Origin: DATASD01 sp035276765
GTDB lineage: Bacteria; Patescibacteriota; Saccharimonadia; Saccharimonadales; UBA4665
DNA: 64,000 nt
Direction: 5' to 3'
Assembly (NCBI GenBank): GCA_035276765.1
Contig: DATELH010000002.1
Location: forward strand, 124,001 to 188,000
Part shown: positions 1-8,977 of the stretch, one piece after another
How positions within the stretch are numbered: the first letter of the stretch is position 1
Layout of the letters: each line of letters starts with the position of its first letter
Program-made: the position numbers and the translations under genes
The notes under the pieces: model-generated
What the model was told of the DNA's origin: nothing
Database searches by the model: none
Seen by the model: the letters and a program-made list of their open reading frames with translations, nothing else

Positions 1-309
1 CATTCGCAGCAGGCAAGCCTGTCGGGCAACCCGGCAGTGAACGGCTCCTTTTGTCCGCGTAACGTAACGCCAACAGCCGTGCTCGACCTCGATACATATA
101 AGCAAGCATCCGGCATGCAGCTGGGCCAGGCAATGAAGACGGACTTGTGGGAAATGTGCGCCAGCGTCGAGCAACTGGCAGCCTTGGTGACGCCCGAGCC
201 AAAATATTGTATGGAAAAGATAATGGTCCGATATCTGGAATATCTGATGGCGTTTAACACCGACCGCGCTGTCACCGACACTTTGCGGCTGGCGCAGCAG
301 CTTGTGTAA
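1..309 (+). CDS. hypothetical protein, 3' part
   Basis: The reading frame is already open at base 1 and ends at 309, so this is the C-terminal part (about 102 residues) of a gene that starts outside the window. The visible part is soluble-looking and helical, with no membrane segment and no family I recognise. The next gene starts 10 bases after its stop, so the two probably share a transcript. No function can be given. Confidence 0.5.
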   Translation, partial: HSQQASLSGNPAVNGSFCPRNVTPTAVLDLDTYKQASGMQLGQAMKTDLWEMCASVEQLAALVTPEPKYCMEKIMVRYLEYLMAFNTDRAVTDTLRLAQQLV

Positions 310-319
310 TAATAGGTTT

Positions 320-859
320 ATGCAGCACACATACGAACCCATCCGCGCGCAGTACCGGCCCGATCGTATTGCGTTTTTATTGATCGCAGAGTCGCCACCG
401 CCCAAACCCGAAATTCAAAGCAGCCGCCAGTTTTATTACACCGACCGCATCCGCACCGACGACCGCTTGTTCGTAAACACCATACGCGCCTTGTATCCGG
501 AAGCTATGGATACGCCGGAGCCTACACTCGAACGAGACAAACGCTCGTGGCTGGAGCGCCTCAAGCACGATGGTTTTTACATGATTGAAGCGCTTGAGGT
601 GTCGCAGCGCCACAGCGTTACCAAGCCGCAGCGCCAAGCAAAAATCGCCGAAAGCCTGCCTCGGCTTATTGAGCGTGTTCGGGAGTTGGCGGCACTCGAC
701 ACCGAAATTATCCTCATTAAATCTAATGTGTTCGAGGTTGCCGCTGAGCCGCTTCGCCAGGCGGGCTTTACGGTGCTGAACACCGAACTCGTTGACTATC
801 CAGGCCAGTTCAACCAGCGCGACTACCGAGAAAAACTCGCCAAGCTCACAGGTCGCTAG
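320..859 (+). CDS. hypothetical protein (~179 aa)
   Basis: The ATG at 320 is preferred over the TTG at 302, which overlaps the previous stop. The protein is soluble and has an early hydrophobic strand followed by ESPPP (RIAFLLIAESPPP), then YYTDR, and near the C-terminus a strand IILIKSN and VDYPGQFNQRDYREKL. A beta strand ending in a small-acidic-Ser-Pro-Pro turn recalls the uracil-DNA-glycosylase fold, but the match is weak and I do not assign it. It lies tail to tail with the following minus-strand gene without any gap. Confidence 0.7.
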   Translation: MQHTYEPIRAQYRPDRIAFLLIAESPPPKPEIQSSRQFYYTDRIRTDDRLFVNTIRALYPEAMDTPEPTLERDKRSWLERLKHDGFYMIEALEVSQRHSVTKPQRQAKIAESLPRLIERVRELAALDTEIILIKSNVFEVAAEPLRQAGFTVLNTELVDYPGQFNQRDYREKLAKLTGR

Positions 860-1258
860 CTATACGGTATGCTGTTTTGCGAGCCGCCCGATGGCATCTA
901 AAAAGGCGTTGAGTGTGGGCCGGTCCCATGACTGTCCATCCAGTGAGATCCAGGCGTGCTCGACGTCGAGCTTGCCGTAATCTTTGCTAGGCTCCGTTGT
1001 CCACCGAATGGCTACTTCGGCGACATTCATGGCGCCAGCAATCGCCTCGGGCGAGAATGTGCGCGCCTTGGCTTCTGGCGCGAGCGGCGGTGCAAAGCTG
1101 ACTTGCAGTTCGGGGTTTGCTGCCACGTGGTCGTAATCAAAGGGCGCCGCGCCAACCGATTCCACAAATCCCTTGTCTTCGGGCGGTGCGCCGTCGTCAA
1201 TATAAACAGCTAGTGTGTCGGTAGGGATGCTCACTTCAAAATGGTGGACGTTAAACAT
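860..1258 (-). CDS. hypothetical protein (132 aa)
   Basis: A compact soluble protein of no family I recognise. It starts at ATG 1258 behind a good Shine-Dalgarno (AAGGAGATC on the minus strand). It begins with a predicted strand (FEVSIPTDTLAVYIDDG) and ends with a helix (LNAFLDAIGRLAKQ). There is no signal peptide, membrane segment or conserved metal motif. It is transcribed divergently from the secreted protein at 1388. Confidence 0.65.
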   Translation of the reverse strand: MFNVHHFEVSIPTDTLAVYIDDGAPPEDKGFVESVGAAPFDYDHVAANPELQVSFAPPLAPEAKARTFSPEAIAGAMNVAEVAIRWTTEPSKDYGKLDVEHAWISLDGQSWDRPTLNAFLDAIGRLAKQHTV

Positions 1259-1387
1259 TTCAGGATCTCCTTATATATTGATTGTACGTGTTTAGCTGAC
1301 GCGCAACAAAACAAAACGCTTATTTTTTGCTGGAGAATCCGGGCTTTGTGGCCTACAATTAAAAATAACTTAAAGGAGGTCCGAGCG

Positions 1388-4324
1388 ATGCGTCTACCTA
1401 CTGTCCTGCGAGTGTTTCCGGTATTCCTTGCGTTCTTGATATTTGCGGCTGGGTCGGGTTCGGCTACGGCGGCAGCCAAGACCGACCTTGCTGCGTCCAT
1501 CAACGGCAAAAACCCGTCGTCGCCAAGTTTGCGCCTAAAGAATATTTCCGGCCACGCCTGCCAAGTAGCCACGACGGCCGATGGCACAGTGGCGATTACC
1601 AAAGTTGTGCAGAGCGGCAAAATCGTGCAGCCGTTGCCTATCGATTCCTCTGGCGACGAAGATATCGGCTATTTGCTGCAAGATCACCTCAAAACCCTCA
1701 AGCCCGGCGAATCGGTGAGCCTTCCGCTAGCTGTGTATATGTTTAGTTCGGGCAGTGTGCTGCGGGCTACAACATGGTCGGCCGACGCTGGCGCATTTAG
1801 CGCCGAATACCCAATCGCCAAAACAGGCGCGTTGCGGCTCGACGCGAGCTACAGCCTGCCTATTGCACCAGCGAGTGGCGCACCGGCTTGTGGAGCAGTG
1901 TTTGCTTCGGGCACGGCTGGCGTGGCATGGCGACAGTGGGCCGGTATTGCCGGCATGGTGTTGCTGATAGTGGCGGTGATGCTATTTGTATGGTGGTTCT
2001 GGCGCAAGCACCCCAAGCAGCGCAGCAAGGTTACAACGGCGGTTGTCTTGTTGATGCTGAGCTGCGGCGCCGTGTGGTGGCGAGCGCCTCTTGCGCATGC
2101 CGATGTCGTGGTGCCACCAGAGTTGCAATCAACATATAATAATTGCGTCTCGGTTTTTAACGCCAACCAAGATATCACCGGGCCAGTTTTGCGCATTCTG
2201 AACGACCCGGCTAACCATTTCGAAATTGTCCACACCCACGGCGTTGGCAGTGACATGACTGGCCGGCGCCAACCCAGCGGCACGGGTGGCATCTTTCGCA
2301 TTTATTGGAATCCCGACGACCACCATCGCTATGCGGGCACTGGTGGTTATCCTGATGCTTGTACGGTGCTATACCACGAGTTATACCATGCGCTCGACCA
2401 GCTCAACGGCACTTTTAGCCGGGACGATTGCGCGGGCAGCGGCATTGAAACCAAAGAAGTGATGGCGACCCGCGCACAGAACTTGCTGCGTGTGCGCCTG
2501 GGTCTGCCGGCTCGCAGCCATTACGGCGACCGGCCATTGCCAACCGGCGACTGCAGCGCATCACCACGCCCTACATCTTGCACGGGTGAACACTGCGCCG
2601 AAAGCAACGGCGACCCGCACTTAAACACCTTTGACGGCTTGCGCTACGATTTCCAAGCTGCTGGCGAATTTGTCGCCGCTCGCAGCCAATCTGGCGACCT
2701 GGAGGCGCAGGTGCGGCAAGAGCCATGGACGAACTCAAAGCTCGTGGCCATTAACACGGCCGTAGCTCTAAAAGTTGGCAGCGACAAAGTTGAAGTACAG
2801 GCCGGACAGATGCTCACCTTGCTGGTAAATGGCAAAAAGCAGGCGCTCGCCAATGCAAAATTGCCTGGCGGCGGGCAGCTCGAGTACGATCAGCAAACAG
2901 TGATTATAACCTGGCCGGACGGCTCGGTGGCATATGTACGATCGGTGGGCATGTATGGCGTGGCGCTATCGCTGCAACTTGCAGACAGTTTGACTGGCAA
3001 GGTTGCTGGCCTGCTTGGCGACGCCAACGGCGACCGCAAAAACGACCTGCATGCACAGGGGAGCGACAAGTTGGTGGAGCCAAAGTTCGACCAGCTGTAT
3101 CCAAAATTTGCCGACAGCTGGCGCATAACCGACAAAAGCTCATTGTTTACTTACGGCAAGGGCAAGAATACCGAAAGTTATACCAACCGCAGTTTTCCCG
3201 GTAAACCCGACAACCCTAAAAACCTGCCCGGCTACGCCGCCGCCGAAGCCTTTTGCAAAAATCTGGGTGTGAGCGACCCGGCCATTTTGGCGAACTGTGC
3301 GCTTGACATGGCTATCACCGGCCGGCCGGAGTTCGCAAAAGCCGCCGTTCGCAGTCAGACTTTCACGGCTGGCGTTGACTTTGGTGGCACGACTTGGCAG
3401 CTCAACATCAAGAATCCTGGTGATAGCGCCAGTGTCACTTTCGACGCGCACGCCGGCGAAAAGATTTTTGTGCAAGTGCCGGTATCGGGCTTGCCCAGTC
3501 AGTGTGGAGGCTTACGTTTACTCGGGCCAGACAAACACGAGGTTGCCGACGGCTGCATCATAAACGGCAAGGGCGAGATTGACGGCACAGTACTGCCAGA
3601 CACGGGCACATATACCATTGTGTTAACACCAGATGGACCCACGGGCAACACCACAGTCCGGCTACTGCGCATCCAAGACCAGCAGGGCACGATCACCCCT
3701 GATGGCCCGAGCGTTACCGCCAAAATCAACCAACCCGGTGTTGTTGCGCGCTTTACCTTTAGCGGCCAGGTTGGTCAGCGGGTGTATGTGGACATCCCCT
3801 CGAGCACCCTCGACAGTCAGTGCGGCGGAGTGCGTTTGCTGGCCGACGACGGCCAGCAGGTTGCCGACGGCTGTATCATCAACCACGTTGGCTACATTGA
3901 TACGGCCATTTTGCCGATGACCGGCCAGTACACCATAGTGGTTGATCCGAACGACACTATTATCGGACAAGCGCAGCTTCGACTGGTTTTGCCGACCGCC
4001 GAAAGCAAAGGCATTAGTATTGATGGCGCACCAATTGCGGTCAACCTAAAGAAGCCGGGCTCGATTGCAAACCTTACTTTTAGTGCTGGCGCCGGACAGC
4101 GCGTGTATGTTGACTTGCCCTCAAGCGAACTGCCCAGCCAGTGCGGACTGCTGGTGCTGCGCGGACCCGACGGTGCGGTGCTCGGGGACGGCTGTGTCAT
4201 CAACCACAAGGGCGGCCTGAACGAGGACGGTATTGTGCTGCCCTCGAGCGGCACCTATACCATTACGCTTGATCCGAACGCCGCCGATACGGGCCTTACC
4301 ATGGTGCGTGCTCGAAGCCATTAG
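1388..4324 (+). CDS. secreted VWD-domain protein with zincin-like motif and three C-terminal repeats
   Basis: A 978-residue exported protein. The start is ATG 1388 with AAAGGAGGT just upstream. In order: a signal peptide (residues 1-30), an N-terminal domain, hydrophobic segments near residues 184-205 and 216-236, a segment with a zincin-like HELYHALD motif near residue 330, a von Willebrand type D domain (about 404-577, opening GDPHLNTFDG, with GLLGDANGD), and three beta-rich repeats of about 95 residues (about 661-978). Each repeat carries SQCG, then RLL or LVL, then a conserved DGC-IN turn, like PPC-type pre-peptidase C-terminal domains. HExxH fits a zinc peptidase, but the third ligand is not identified. 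It is probably a surface adhesin or peptidase. The two internal hydrophobic segments suggest membrane anchoring with the C-terminal two-thirds outside. Confidence 0.8.
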   Translation: MRLPTVLRVFPVFLAFLIFAAGSGSATAAAKTDLAASINGKNPSSPSLRLKNISGHACQVATTADGTVAITKVVQSGKIVQPLPIDSSGDEDIGYLLQDHLKTLKPGESVSLPLAVYMFSSGSVLRATTWSADAGAFSAEYPIAKTGALRLDASYSLPIAPASGAPACGAVFASGTAGVAWRQWAGIAGMVLLIVAVMLFVWWFWRKHPKQRSKVTTAVVLLMLSCGAVWWRAPLAHADVVVPPELQSTYNNCVSVFNANQDITGPVLRILNDPANHFEIVHTHGVGSDMTGRRQPSGTGGIFRIYWNPDDHHRYAGTGGYPDACTVLYHELYHALDQLNGTFSRDDCAGSGIETKEVMATRAQNLLRVRLGLPARSHYGDRPLPTGDCSASPRPTSCTGEHCAESNGDPHLNTFDGLRYDFQAAGEFVAARSQSGDLEAQVRQEPWTNSKLVAINTAVALKVGSDKVEVQAGQMLTLLVNGKKQALANAKLPGGGQLEYDQQTVIITWPDGSVAYVRSVGMYGVALSLQLADSLTGKVAGLLGDANGDRKNDLHAQGSDKLVEPKFDQLYPKFADSWRITDKSSLFTYGKGKNTESYTNRSFPGKPDNPKNLPGYAAAEAFCKNLGVSDPAILANCALDMAITGRPEFAKAAVRSQTFTAGVDFGGTTWQLNIKNPGDSASVTFDAHAGEKIFVQVPVSGLPSQCGGLRLLGPDKHEVADGCIINGKGEIDGTVLPDTGTYTIVLTPDGPTGNTTVRLLRIQDQQGTITPDGPSVTAKINQPGVVARFTFSGQVGQRVYVDIPSSTLDSQCGGVRLLADDGQQVADGCIINHVGYIDTAILPMTGQYTIVVDPNDTIIGQAQLRLVLPTAESKGISIDGAPIAVNLKKPGSIANLTFSAGAGQRVYVDLPSSELPSQCGLLVLRGPDGAVLGDGCVINHKGGLNEDGIVLPSSGTYTITLDPNAADTGLTMVRARSH

Positions 4325-4376
4325 TAGTGTGAGTTTCTTCACTGTCATCTACGCTGTGTTGGTTATACTACCCAGC

Positions 4377-4655
4377 ATGGCCTTCATCCGCCGCTGGTCG
4401 AAGCATGTAACCAAAACGAGCAATGCGCTCGATCTTGAGCAAGGCGTGTTCACTTGGGACGACCCCGACAAAATCGCCACTTCGCTGCTGCGTTCTGCAA
4501 AGGCCAGTCGGCGACGCAAGTCGTCCACGCCATACCGCTCGGCCATGTCCATGCTCACGTTTTACATAAACCGGGCGGGTAAAAAACTGCCCAAAGAACG
4601 TGTGCGGGTGCTCAACCAGGCCAAGCTTTCACTCAAGAAACTTGCAGATTCCTAA
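4377..4655 (+). CDS. DUF3175 family protein
   Basis: The 92-residue protein matches DUF3175 from end to end: an early WSKHVT/SNALDLE segment, a FTWDDP motif, SLLRSA..S.RRK, then SAMSMLTFYINRAGK and a C-terminal basic helix. The function of the family is unknown; the proteins are small, basic and probably cytoplasmic. ATG 4377 is chosen because the family begins here. A TATACT -10 hexamer lies at 4364-4369, seven bases before the ATG, and there is no Shine-Dalgarno, so the message is probably leaderless. Confidence 0.85.
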   Translation: MAFIRRWSKHVTKTSNALDLEQGVFTWDDPDKIATSLLRSAKASRRRKSSTPYRSAMSMLTFYINRAGKKLPKERVRVLNQAKLSLKKLADS

Positions 4656-4675
4656 GCTTGTGGTATTATTGTGCG

Positions 4676-5464
4676 ATGACCGGCCCTGAGCTGCCCGACA
4701 ACCCGGCTTTTGACCTTACAGCTTTTGAAGCCGCAGCAATTGAACGCGTCAACGAGTTTACCGGGCAAGTCTCCCGGCTTGCAACTTACGAGTGCGAAAA
4801 CTCCTTCGATTGGATTGAGGCGAAGGGTGCTGTGCATTTTTTGCCAGATGGTAGCCACGTTGCGGTAAAGCACGAAACGTGGGATAACGACCCGGACAAA
4901 ATCGTAGTTAAAGCCGCCATTACCAAGGCGCCAGAGCAATTCCAAGGCGCCGACGGCCAGCAGCGCCGCGTAACGCTGACCCGCTACGTACTGTACCGTT
5001 CTTTTTTGGAACTGGACGCGCTCGATGCTGCGGGACTCGAACGTTGGCTTCCCAAAGACCCTGTGGCGAAAGAGCTCGGGTTAGCGTGGCTCAAAAGCAT
5101 CGAAGATGTCCGACTGGAAGCGCAAATAGATCCTGGTTATCGTCCTAGTGAACTCATTTGGGCCTGCACAGATGCAGTCGTTGAGCGCAAGCTGGCGAAC
5201 GGTCCCAACTACTGCACGGAAAACTTCTCGAAAAATATGCCAGAGCCAGCCAAAACGGCACATATTGCTGCCCGTCGGCACGCCGGGGAACCAGTAACAC
5301 CCGTTGAGTATGACGTAGCCGAGCACAAGGCGCTCATGGTGCGCTTACGAGCAATTACCCCGCGACGTAAAGACATGTGGCAGCTCGATGATGAGTTCGA
5401 TGAAGCCTGGAGAGACCCTATGCCCACTGTCCGTAGTTGGATGCCGAAGAAAGATAACAAATAA
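4676..5464 (+). CDS. hypothetical protein (262 aa)
   Basis: A soluble, acidic protein without a recognised domain, signal peptide or membrane segment. The chosen start, ATG 4676, follows a TATTAT hexamer (4664-4669) by six bases with no Shine-Dalgarno, as in the gene before it. The C-terminal region is charged and rich in Asp, Glu and Arg. A strong hairpin follows the stop directly, so this gene ends its transcript. Confidence 0.65.
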   Translation: MTGPELPDNPAFDLTAFEAAAIERVNEFTGQVSRLATYECENSFDWIEAKGAVHFLPDGSHVAVKHETWDNDPDKIVVKAAITKAPEQFQGADGQQRRVTLTRYVLYRSFLELDALDAAGLERWLPKDPVAKELGLAWLKSIEDVRLEAQIDPGYRPSELIWACTDAVVERKLANGPNYCTENFSKNMPEPAKTAHIAARRHAGEPVTPVEYDVAEHKALMVRLRAITPRRKDMWQLDDEFDEAWRDPMPTVRSWMPKKDNK

Positions 5465-5490
5465 GCCGCTTATCACAGCGACTTATTTGT
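5458..5490. terminator. bidirectional Rho-independent terminator
   Basis: An 8-bp perfect stem (CAAATAAG / CTTATTTG) has a loop of 16 bases with further GC pairing, and is followed by T-rich sequence. It overlaps the stop codon of the plus-strand gene and lies just past the end of the convergent gene at 5504, so it can serve both. Confidence 0.65.
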
Positions 5491-5503
5491 TTGGTGTTTG
5501 GTG

Positions 5504-8386
5504 TTACTGGTGGATGTAAAGGAGCCAGTCCCGTGTGTTGTCGCCATGCAGACCAGGCGTGGTTACGTTGCCAGAGGCGTCAACCACGGCTGTTTGCGTA
5601 GACGTTGCATCGGTTGGGTCAACCCAAGTAGCGGTGAAGCCAGCGGGCAACTTGGTGAGGTCGAGCGTAATCGTGCGGGCGTTGGTATTCCCGGTGTTGG
5701 TTGGCACGTAGATTACCGTCTGCGACTTGTCGGGCGTTTGCGCGGCCGTGACGTAGTCGTTCTGCAGTACGTCGAGCGTAGTGTCGGTAGTTAACTTGGT
5801 GCCGCGGCCGGCAGTTACGACCGGATTAGCTTCGTCGGGTACTAGCAGTTGCCAGTTCAGACCTGAGAAGAAATTGCGCATTTTTTGCGCTTGTGAAACC
5901 CATGCCGTGTCGAGGCGCGTTTCCCAGCCACTTTGGAATTGCCAGTCTTGCGAACCGGTGAACTCACCAGCGCCACCGCTAGTAAGCGTCCAGATTTGCT
6001 GGCGACGTAGCGTTTCGGTGGTGGTTGCTGGACCACCGTAATTGTCCTCGCCCTCATAGTTGGCTTCGCCAAGGAGGATCGGACGCGGGTCACGTGTACT
6101 TGGCGCGCGGTCGTAGCCCCGCAAAATTTTCTCGTAGGTTGGTGTGTAGGTGTAGGCAAAATTCCAGTTGGCCAAACCTTCGTAAAAATCAACGTCGGTT
6201 GTGAGGGTCTCGTTGTTGAGCTGTGCCGAGAATATGCGTTGGTCGCCAGTAGAGCGGATGCCCGAAAGTAGGTTTTGGAACTGCGCATTTACGGTGTTGC
6301 TATAACCATTGTAGTCACCGCCGACCATCCAGACAATGTTAGGATAGCTTGCATAGCGCGTTGCCACCATGCGGCCGTAGGTGTAGCAGTCGGCTGTCGA
6401 TTTGCCCGAGAAAATAGACCCCGACAAAGTATTCCAGCCATCCATGGGGTACAAAAAGGCGGTGATGCCATGGTTTTTTAGGATAGTCAGGTAGTTGTCC
6501 ATCCTTGACCAGTACGTTTCGTTGAAAGAAGTTATGTTGCCATTATTGAAAGGCTGAATGCCGTCATAGGTGGCGCCGCTGGCCGCCGGGCCGCCGTTGG
6601 TGGGGTTACCGATTAATGACAAGATGGCGGCGTTAAAGCCGTGGCCCTCGCGGTTGGTCGCCCATTGTTCCACCTGAGTTGCCGACAAGTCGCTCACCAT
6701 AGCCCATGGCGAGTCGCCTTTTACGAGCACAGGTGCGCCGGTTTGGTCAACAAAGTAGCGGTGATTCGACGAAATGCCAGATACAAACTTGGTGGATGGT
6801 ACGACGTTATTGACAGTTACGGTGATGGCTGTGCTTGTGGTGGTGTTGCCAGCGGCGTCCCGGGCAACAGCGGTGAGCTGGACTGGGCCATTAGCTACCG
6901 CAGTAGTGTTCCAGGAAACGTTGTACGGTGCCGCAGTAACCTCGGTGCCCACCTGGGTGCTGCCAGCGTAAAACTTCACGCCTGCTACGCCGACGTTATC
7001 GGTGGCGTTGGCGCTGAGCGTTGCGGTGCCGCTTATTGTACTGCCATCGGCCGGTGCAGTGAGAACAACAGCGGGTGCGGTGGTGTCGGGCTGGTTGTCG
7101 ACAGTTACGGTAACTTCGTTATAGGCAGCATTGCCGGCGGCGTCGTATGCCGTGGCGCGGACTGTGTGCGTGCCATTGCTCAAAGCGGTGGTGTTGAGCG
7201 AAATACCGTAAGGCGCGGTGGTGTCATTGGCACCTTGCTGCACTCCGTCAACCGCAAAGGCGACGCTGGTGACGGCCACATTGTCGCTGGCGTTTGCCGA
7301 TACGGCGATGGTGCCGCTCACCGTCGAAGCATCAACCGGTGCAGTGAGAGAAACCGTTGGTGCGGTGGTGTCGGGTGTTAGGGTGGTGGCAGTAGCCGCA
7401 GTACTGTCGGCGCTCGTGTTGCCAGCAGCATCGTAAGCCCGGACCGTATAAGTGTAGCTGGTGCCAGCGGCTAGGCCGGTGTCTTGGTAGGAGGTGCTTG
7501 TGGTTGTGCCCAGCGCAACTCCTCCTCGATATACGCGGTAGCCGGTAACGCCGACGTTGTCGGTCGAAGCTGACCACGAAAGGTTGACCTGGCTTTGCGA
7601 AACCGCGTTCGCGTTCAGGTTTGCTGGAACGCTTGGCGCGGTAGTGTCGATAGTGTTGCCTTGCATGAGGTCTTGCACTTCGACCTGGCTCAGCGCCCGG
7701 GCATACAACCATGTGTCGTCGACCTGGCCAGCTGAATATTCGCCGCTCACTTTGCCGATATTAAAGGCTGTGGTGTTGGTGGTGGTTGACGTGCCGACCG
7801 TGCCATTGAAGGTGAGCGTTTTTTGTACGCCATCGACGTAGGCTTTCAAGCGGTTGGCGTTGCCCGTGAGCGTGCCGTCGAAAACGAGCGCCACGTGGTG
7901 CCAAGCGGTGTCATTGAGCGTGATCGAGCCGTAGGTGTCGGCACCTTTACTAAGTTGAAAATACAGTTTGCCGTCGGAATAAGCCTCGATGGCGACATCC
8001 TGGTTGGTGGCTTGCTTGCCCACCAACACTTTAGCGCCAGCAGAAGTGCGCTTCATCCAGGTAGCCAGCGTGAGTTTGCTGACGCCGTCAATCTGGGTGA
8101 TGTTGCCCAGCGCCACATTGTCGGTGCCCTTTAACGTGAGGCCGTTGTTAATGCGCCCCGCCGAAAACGTTGGCGAGCCCGAGATGGTGCCGGTGTGGCC
8201 ATTGCCGCTATCGTCGGCGAGGACGGCGCCGCCGCTTTGGTCGTAACTCCAGTGCGCTACTAAATTCGTGGGCGCAGGCGTAGCAAATACAAAACCGGCA
8301 CCGCCAATGGCGAGCGCCGCTGCAAAACCAAGATAGAACTTTACACTCGTTCGTCTGAACAAGTTGACAATGGTATTCCGGAACAC
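5504..8386 (-). CDS. secreted multidomain glycoside-hydrolase-like protein (LamG, FN3, Ig-like, DUF4038)
   Basis: A 960-residue exported protein. An N-terminal signal or anchor helix (about 16-36) is followed by a concanavalin-like LamG domain (about 40-235), a fibronectin type III domain (about 250-335), two bacterial Ig-like domains (about 342-435 and 438-530, each starting DTTAP), and a catalytic-type DUF4038/apiosidase-like TIM barrel (about 538-860, with GDSPWAM, LYPMDGW, WMVGGDYNG, LLGEANYEG), plus a C-terminal beta domain. DUF4038 proteins are related to GH140-type plant-polysaccharide hydrolases. The LamG and Ig modules suggest binding to carbohydrate. It is probably secreted or anchored and acts on plant or microbial glycans. 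The substrate is inferred only from family. Confidence 0.85.
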   Translation of the reverse strand: MFRNTIVNLFRRTSVKFYLGFAAALAIGGAGFVFATPAPTNLVAHWSYDQSGGAVLADDSGNGHTGTISGSPTFSAGRINNGLTLKGTDNVALGNITQIDGVSKLTLATWMKRTSAGAKVLVGKQATNQDVAIEAYSDGKLYFQLSKGADTYGSITLNDTAWHHVALVFDGTLTGNANRLKAYVDGVQKTLTFNGTVGTSTTTNTTAFNIGKVSGEYSAGQVDDTWLYARALSQVEVQDLMQGNTIDTTAPSVPANLNANAVSQSQVNLSWSASTDNVGVTGYRVYRGGVALGTTTSTSYQDTGLAAGTSYTYTVRAYDAAGNTSADSTAATATTLTPDTTAPTVSLTAPVDASTVSGTIAVSANASDNVAVTSVAFAVDGVQQGANDTTAPYGISLNTTALSNGTHTVRATAYDAAGNAAYNEVTVTVDNQPDTTAPAVVLTAPADGSTISGTATLSANATDNVGVAGVKFYAGSTQVGTEVTAAPYNVSWNTTAVANGPVQLTAVARDAAGNTTTSTAITVTVNNVVPSTKFVSGISSNHRYFVDQTGAPVLVKGDSPWAMVSDLSATQVEQWATNREGHGFNAAILSLIGNPTNGGPAASGATYDGIQPFNNGNITSFNETYWSRMDNYLTILKNHGITAFLYPMDGWNTLSGSIFSGKSTADCYTYGRMVATRYASYPNIVWMVGGDYNGYSNTVNAQFQNLLSGIRSTGDQRIFSAQLNNETLTTDVDFYEGLANWNFAYTYTPTYEKILRGYDRAPSTRDPRPILLGEANYEGEDNYGGPATTTETLRRQQIWTLTSGGAGEFTGSQDWQFQSGWETRLDTAWVSQAQKMRNFFSGLNWQLLVPDEANPVVTAGRGTKLTTDTTLDVLQNDYVTAAQTPDKSQTVIYVPTNTGNTNARTITLDLTKLPAGFTATWVDPTDATSTQTAVVDASGNVTTPGLHGDNTRDWLLYIHQ

Positions 8387-8510
8387 TTTCTCCCCCTTTT
8401 AACTGACTCAGCGAGCCTCAATATACTTTCCTTATACCATAGAAAGTTTGCGCGTACAAAAAAAATCCTGAAAAAATCCTGAAATCACGCGATGTAAGTA
8501 CGCCGAACGT

Positions 8511-8640
8511 TTGACAAAATAGTAAACCGTGATTAAATAGGTCAACTATGAACGAGCTATGCTCGTGATGCCGTCAGAAAATGGAACTGTGGTATTCCGG
8601 GCTTGACTGGTTCGAGCTATATCCGATGTAGTTATAGCTT
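8511..8640 (+). other. intergenic region with strong promoter and hairpins; possible small RNA
   Basis: A good promoter (TTGACA at 8511-8516, 17-base spacer, TAAATA at 8534-8539) points right, but there is no gene on that strand before 9605. Downstream are a hairpin ACGAGC-TAT-GCTCGT near 8555 and an AGCTATA/TATAGCT stem just before 8639. This could be a short untranslated RNA, or antisense to the 3' end of the ArsR-type gene. The rest of the gap from 8387 is AT-rich, with a short repeat of AAAATCCTG. Confidence 0.3.
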
Positions 8641-8977
8641 AACGCCCATTTGTGGTCTCGACCGTTTTACGTAATCGGTCGATTGCGCGGTCCCAGCCCG
8701 CGGATATGTTTTCGAGAAACCTTTGCGCTTCCTCGACTCGTTGGTGCTCCAACGCGTAAAGGACTTCGCGTCCCTGTTTGTTGTGGGTGACGAGGCCTGC
8801 GCCCTCAAGCACCTGCAAGTGCTTTGCAATATTTTGCCGGGTCGCTTGCGCATCTTTGGACAAAAACGTGGCAGACATGCCGCTGCCGCGGCTCAGCCTT
8901 TCAATTATGGAGAGCCGCGTTTTGTCGCCAAGCGCAAAGAAAACGTCGGCAGCCAAGGGCGTGCTAGTCTTCAACAT
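8639..8977 (-). CDS. ArsR-family transcriptional regulator
   Basis: A 112-residue winged-helix protein. Residues 8-85 have the ArsR pattern: FFALGDKTRLSIIERLS, a recognition helix around RQNIAKHLQVLEGAGLV, and a wing with GREVLYAL. The metal-binding ELCVCDL motif of ArsR/SmtB is absent (the position reads SATFLSKDA), so it probably senses something other than a metal. It overlaps the SRPBCC gene by 14 bases and lies downstream of it in the same operon. This pairing is common and usually means the regulator controls the SRPBCC gene. Confidence 0.88.
   Translation of the reverse strand: MLKTSTPLAADVFFALGDKTRLSIIERLSRGSGMSATFLSKDAQATRQNIAKHLQVLEGAGLVTHNKQGREVLYALEHQRVEEAQRFLENISAGWDRAIDRLRKTVETTNGR

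Noticed and set aside
6641..7381. 246-codon plus-strand frame inside the LamG/Ig protein gene
   Set aside because: Antisense shadow of a low-complexity Thr/Ala/Val-rich region; Cys/Gly/Arg-rich product with no plausible fold.
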